Shown here: positions 42,756-47,465 of the stretch, piece after piece
Layout: every line of letters begins with the position of its first letter
Position numbering within the stretch: the stretch's first letter is position 1
Assembly (NCBI GenBank): GCA_016213325.1
Contig: JACRAY010000003.1
Location: 1 to 47,465, forward strand
Length of the DNA stretch: 47,465 nucleotides
DNA from: Burkholderiales bacterium
GTDB taxonomy: Bacteria > Pseudomonadota > Gammaproteobacteria > Burkholderiales > Burkholderiaceae_C
Direction of reading: 5' to 3'
Translations under genes and position numbers: made by a program
The notes under the pieces: generated by a model
The model's input: the letters and a program-made list of their open reading frames with translations, nothing else
Databases searched by the model: none
What the model was told of the DNA's origin: nothing

Positions 42756-43916
42756 ATGAGAACGAATTTCCTGCGCGCGCTGGTCGCGCCCTTGCTGGCC
42801 GTCTTTTGCCTGGCCGCTGCTGCACAGGCCCCGCAGCCCCCTGAAGTGGCGGCGAAGAGCTGGCTGCTGTACGACATGTCGGCCAACCAGGTGCTGGCGG
42901 CGCGGGACGCCGACTCGCCGGTCGAGCCGGCGTCGCTGACCAAGCTGATGACGGCCTACCTCGTGTTCGACGCGCTGCGCGCGAAGAAGATCGACCTGAA
43001 GCAGGCGCTGCCGGTGAGCGAGCGCGCCTGGAAGATGCCGGGCTCGCGCATGTTCATCGACCCCAAGATGCAGGTGCCGGTGGAGGACCTCATCAAGGGC
43101 ATGATCGTGCAGTCGGGCAACGACGCCACCGTCGCGCTGGCCGAAGGCGTGGCGGGCAGCGTGGAGCGCTTCGTCGAGCTGATGAACCAGCAGGCCAAGG
43201 CGCTGGGCATGAAGAACACCGGCTACAAGAACGTGGAAGGGCTCACGGCGCCCGGCCACACGACGACGGCGCGCGACCTGTCGATCCTGGCCTCGCGGCT
43301 GATCCAGGAGTTCCCGGATTACGTGGGGTACTACGCTATCAAGAAGTACCGCTACGAGGGCACGCCCACCACCAACGACACCAACCGCAACCTGCTGCTG
43401 TTTCGCGACCCAACGGTCGACGGGCTGAAGACCGGCCACACGGAAGCGGCGGGCTACTGCCTGATCGCCACGGCGCGGCGCGACTTCCCGAACCTGAAGG
43501 GGCGGCGCCTCATCGCGATCGTGCTGGGCGCGCAGAGCGAGGCGGCGCGGGCCAACGAAGCCCAGAAACTGCTGAACTGGGGCTATACGGCCTGGGAAGG
43601 CATCAAGCTGTTCGAGGCCGACCAGGCGGTGGTGGAGCCGGTGATCTGGAAGGGCACCGAAAAGACGGTCAAGCTGGGCCAGCCGCAACCCATCGTGCTG
43701 GCCGTGCCGGCCGGGCAGGCGGGCAAGCTCAAGACCCAGGTGGCCCGCCCGGACCCCCTGGTCGCCCCGATCCGCAAGGGCCAGCCGGTCGGCACCCTGA
43801 AGGTGCTGGCGGGCGACAAGGTGATCCACGAGGTGCCGCTGGTGGCCTTGGCCGAGGTGCCGCAGGCCGGGATTTTCAGCCGCGCCTGGGACGCGGTGCG
43901 GCTCTGGATCCAGTGA
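42756..43916 (+). CDS. dacC: D-alanyl-D-alanine carboxypeptidase (PBP5/6 family)
   Basis: 386 residues. A signal peptide is cleaved near CLAAAAQA/PQPP. The penicillin-binding active-site triad is complete: SLTK with S60 and K63, SGN at 120-122 and KTG at 225-227. A C-terminal beta domain (about 275-370) and a terminal amphipathic helix (IFSRAWDAVRLWIQ) anchor it to the inner membrane as in E. coli PBP5. It trims the terminal D-Ala from peptidoglycan pentapeptides. It begins 9 nt after the hydrolase. dacA is an equally possible name. Confidence 0.93.
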   Translation: MRTNFLRALVAPLLAVFCLAAAAQAPQPPEVAAKSWLLYDMSANQVLAARDADSPVEPASLTKLMTAYLVFDALRAKKIDLKQALPVSERAWKMPGSRMFIDPKMQVPVEDLIKGMIVQSGNDATVALAEGVAGSVERFVELMNQQAKALGMKNTGYKNVEGLTAPGHTTTARDLSILASRLIQEFPDYVGYYAIKKYRYEGTPTTNDTNRNLLLFRDPTVDGLKTGHTEAAGYCLIATARRDFPNLKGRRLIAIVLGAQSEAARANEAQKLLNWGYTAWEGIKLFEADQAVVEPVIWKGTEKTVKLGQPQPIVLAVPAGQAGKLKTQVARPDPLVAPIRKGQPVGTLKVLAGDKVIHEVPLVALAEVPQAGIFSRAWDAVRLWIQ

Positions 43917-43941
43917 ACTGGCGGGTTTGACCCGGCCGGGA

Positions 43942-43984
43942 TATACTAGAGGGCTTTCCCGCAATTGGGGCGGGGGAGCTTTTT
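43942..43984 (+). promoter_or_regulatory. Candidate str-operon promoter overlapping a terminator-like hairpin
   Basis: TATACT at 43942-43947 is a good -10; the -35 region at 43919-43924 is poor. A hairpin of about 11 bp with G-U pairs (43952-43962 with 43970-43980) begins almost at the predicted start and is followed by T residues (43980-43984). It can terminate dacC transcription, or attenuate the leader of rpsL. Confidence 0.45.
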
Positions 43985-44016
43985 CCATTCCAGCAAACGT
44001 TTAGGGACGTTTTTTA

Positions 44017-44394
44017 ATGCCAACCATCAATCAACTCGTGCGTTACGGGCGGGAGGTCGAAAAGACCAAATCCAAGTCGCCCGCGATGCAGAACAGCCCC
44101 CAGCGCCGGGGCGTGTGCACCCGGGTGTACACAACGACGCCCAAGAAGCCGAACTCGGCCCTGCGGAAAGTCGCCAAGGTGCGCCTGACCAACGGTTTCG
44201 AGGTGATCTCGTACATCGGCGGCGAAGGCCACAACCTGCAGGAGCACTCGGTGGTGCTGGTGCGCGGCGGCCGGGTCAAGGACCTGCCGGGCGTGCGTTA
44301 CCACATCGTGCGCGGCTCGTTGGACCTGCAGGGTGTGAAGGACCGCAAGCAGTCCCGTTCGAAGTACGGCGCCAAGCGCCCGAAGAAGGCCTAA
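44017..44394 (+). CDS. rpsL: 30S ribosomal protein S12
   Basis: 125 residues. [11 protein letters not shown] at the start, [16 protein letters not shown] and [17 protein letters not shown] are diagnostic. K43 and K88, the residues changed in classical streptomycin resistance, are wild type; the [13 protein letters not shown] tail is typical. S12 sits at the decoding centre of the small subunit. It opens the str operon rpsL-rpsG-fusA-tuf. Confidence 0.99.
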   Translation: MPTINQLVRYGREVEKTKSKSPAMQNSPQRRGVCTRVYTTTPKKPNSALRKVAKVRLTNGFEVISYIGGEGHNLQEHSVVLVRGGRVKDLPGVRYHIVRGSLDLQGVKDRKQSRSKYGAKRPKKA

Positions 44395-44537
44395 GAGAGT
44401 TTCGTTTTTGTCCGGTGCCCGGACGCCCTCGGCAGGGCGAACCAGGCGTAGTGACCCACTGTCGGGTCGAGTAAGCGGGCAGCCAGATGGCGCCCTGGGC
44501 CTCAAAGGCCAGCTGAAGCAAATTGAAGAGGTGAAAA
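44395..44537 (+). promoter_or_regulatory. rpsL-rpsG intercistronic region with stacked hairpins (candidate S7 site)
   Basis: Three stems are clear: GTCCGG-TGC-CCGGAC (44410-44424), GCCCT-CGGC-AGGGC (44425-44438), and GACCC-6 nt-GGGTC (44453-44468). In E. coli S7 represses the str operon by binding this intercistronic region. A similar role here is inference. Confidence 0.4.
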
Positions 44538-45011
44538 ATGCCGCGTCGTCGTGAAGTCCCTAAACGTGAAATCCTGCCGGATCCCAAGTACGGCAATGTC
44601 GAGCTCGCCAAGTTCATGAACGTGATCATGCAAGGCGGCAAGAAGGCGGTCGCCGAGCGCATCGTGTACGGCGCGCTCGAGCAGATCGAGAAGAAGAACC
44701 CGGGCAAGGACCCGGTGGAAGCCTTCACGATGGCCATCAACAACGTGAAGCCCATGGTCGAGGTGAAGTCCCGCCGCGTCGGTGGTGCCAACTACCAGGT
44801 GCCCGTGGAAGTGCGGCCCGTGCGCCGCCTGGCGCTGTCGATGCGCTGGCTGAAGGAAGCCGCGAAGAAGCGCGGCGAGAAGTCGATGGCCCTGCGACTG
44901 GCCAACGAGCTCATGGAAGCCACGGAAGGCCGTGGCGGCGCCATGAAGAAGCGCGACGAAGTGCACCGCATGGCCGAGGCCAACAAGGCCTTCAGCCACT
45001 TCCGCTTCTAA
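44538..45011 (+). CDS. rpsG: 30S ribosomal protein S7
   Basis: 157 residues with [19 protein letters not shown] at the start, [21 protein letters not shown] and [15 protein letters not shown]. It has the standard S7 length and the conserved basic tail that binds 16S rRNA. It nucleates assembly of the 30S head. GAAGAGG lies upstream of the ATG. Second gene of the str operon. Confidence 0.99.
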   Translation: MPRRREVPKREILPDPKYGNVELAKFMNVIMQGGKKAVAERIVYGALEQIEKKNPGKDPVEAFTMAINNVKPMVEVKSRRVGGANYQVPVEVRPVRRLALSMRWLKEAAKKRGEKSMALRLANELMEATEGRGGAMKKRDEVHRMAEANKAFSHFRF

Positions 45012-45082
45012 GGACCGTCCCCATCTGAGGACGGGGCCCGCCAAGAGCGGGCCTCGTCCCATTGATAACCGAAAGACTCATC

Positions 45083-47185
<2,103 letters not shown>

Positions 47186-47197
47186 GAAACCAAAGAC

Positions 47198-47259
47198 CGG
47201 TCTGCGACCGTGGGGCCCTCGTTGCCGGTGGCGAGGGGTCAACCACTGCGGTGCAGACC
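47198..47259 (+). promoter_or_regulatory. fusA-tuf intergenic nested stem-loop
   Basis: An outer 7-bp stem GGTCTGC/GCAGACC (47199-47205 with 47253-47259) encloses an inner hairpin CCCTCG/CGAGGG (47216-47221 with 47232-47237). It could set tuf expression relative to fusA; function not established. Confidence 0.35.
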
Positions 47260-47300
47260 TAAAACCGTACACCGGCATTGCTCTTTGAAGGAACAGAGAA

Positions 47301-47465
47301 ATGGCAAAAGGTAAGTTCGAGCGGACCAAGCCGCACGTCAACGTCGGCACCATCGGCCACGTGGACCACGGCAAGACCACGCTGACGGCGGCCATCACCT
47401 CGGTGCTGGCGGCCAAGTTCGGCGGTGAAGCCAAGGCGTACGACCAGATCGACGCGGCGCCCGAA
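47301..47465 (+). CDS. tuf: Elongation factor Tu (5' part only)
   Basis: The first 55 residues are present and the gene continues beyond the window. [36 protein letters not shown] contains the P-loop GHVDHGKT. It delivers aminoacyl-tRNA to the ribosome. GAAGGAAC precedes the start. Fourth gene of the str operon. Confidence 0.98.
   Translation, partial: MAKGKFERTKPHVNVGTIGHVDHGKTTLTAAITSVLAAKFGGEAKAYDQIDAAPE

Noticed and set aside
43927..43947. TTGACC and TATACT as a paired -35/-10 promoter for rpsL
   Set aside because: The hexamers are only 9 bp apart, far below the 16-18 bp needed; only the -10 was kept.

Overview
The window is a GC-rich bacterial chromosome segment. It reads as a betaproteobacterium of the order Burkholderiales, most likely Comamonadaceae (Ramlibacter/Variovorax-like). 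The reasons are the Bug-type solute receptors in a CoA-linked catabolic cluster, an MlaE-MlaF-MlaD set followed by an auxiliary lipoprotein, a CoA-acylating methylmalonate-semialdehyde dehydrogenase, and a canonical rpsL-rpsG-fusA-tuf (str) operon at the right end. The assignment is inference from gene content. No insertion sequence, prophage, integrase or CRISPR array was seen. Coding density is high and many stop/start codons overlap.

Layout. 1-1284: end of a gluconate 5-dehydrogenase-like SDR and an L-idonate 5-dehydrogenase. 1366-7344: CYTH/CHAD protein, EEP-fold phosphatase/nuclease, alpha/beta hydrolase, ArsC-like reductase, AarF/UbiB kinase-like protein and a small membrane-anchored protein. 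7349-8287: DapA-family lyase. 8371-12988: a surface-protein cluster made of a HAF-repeat lipoprotein, a lipoprotein with three Ig-like domains and an ice-binding-like (DUF3494) domain, an OmpA-family protein and a 52-residue Cys-rich protein bracketed by a 21-bp direct repeat. 13194-21625: a catabolic cluster with two orphan Bug receptors, an NTF2-like protein, an SDR, a class III CoA-transferase, a CitE-like lyase and a fluoroacetate-dehalogenase-like hydrolase, facing a convergent amidohydrolase that is divergent from a LysR regulator. 21644-23791: a small stress/envelope island (DUF3185, CsbD, DUF3309, phospholipase-D lipoprotein). 23804-25415: tRNA-Arg(CCG), a diheme c5-type cytochrome and an unknown protein. 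25621-30204: an mmsA - M28 peptidase - GMC oxidoreductase operon on the minus strand. 30270-34361: a five-gene Mla-type lipid transport operon ending in a cyclic-nucleotide-binding protein. 34362-39987: MarC, MaoC, SDR, secreted amidohydrolase, GST, CorA and HemB. 40243-43916: HemJ-like protein, VanZ, 2Fe-2S ferredoxin, hydrolase and a D,D-carboxypeptidase. 44017-47465: the str operon.

The most notable non-coding signals are two. First, four copies of a CRP-like operator (TGTG-N8-CACA, extended consensus TGTGSGCYAGCGCACAGA) lie in three intergenic regions. At three of them a CTA-type -10 element lies about 29 bp from the centre, as at activator-dependent class II promoters. They precede a small membrane protein, the ice-binding-like lipoprotein, and both arms of the CsbD/DUF3309 island, which suggests one envelope/stress regulon. 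Second, the hemB-hemJ intergenic region carries a predicted promoter, a hairpin with a CCUCCC loop and a strong intrinsic terminator only 23 nt before hemJ. That is either a ~100-nt sRNA or a transcription-attenuation leader for hemJ and the genes after it.
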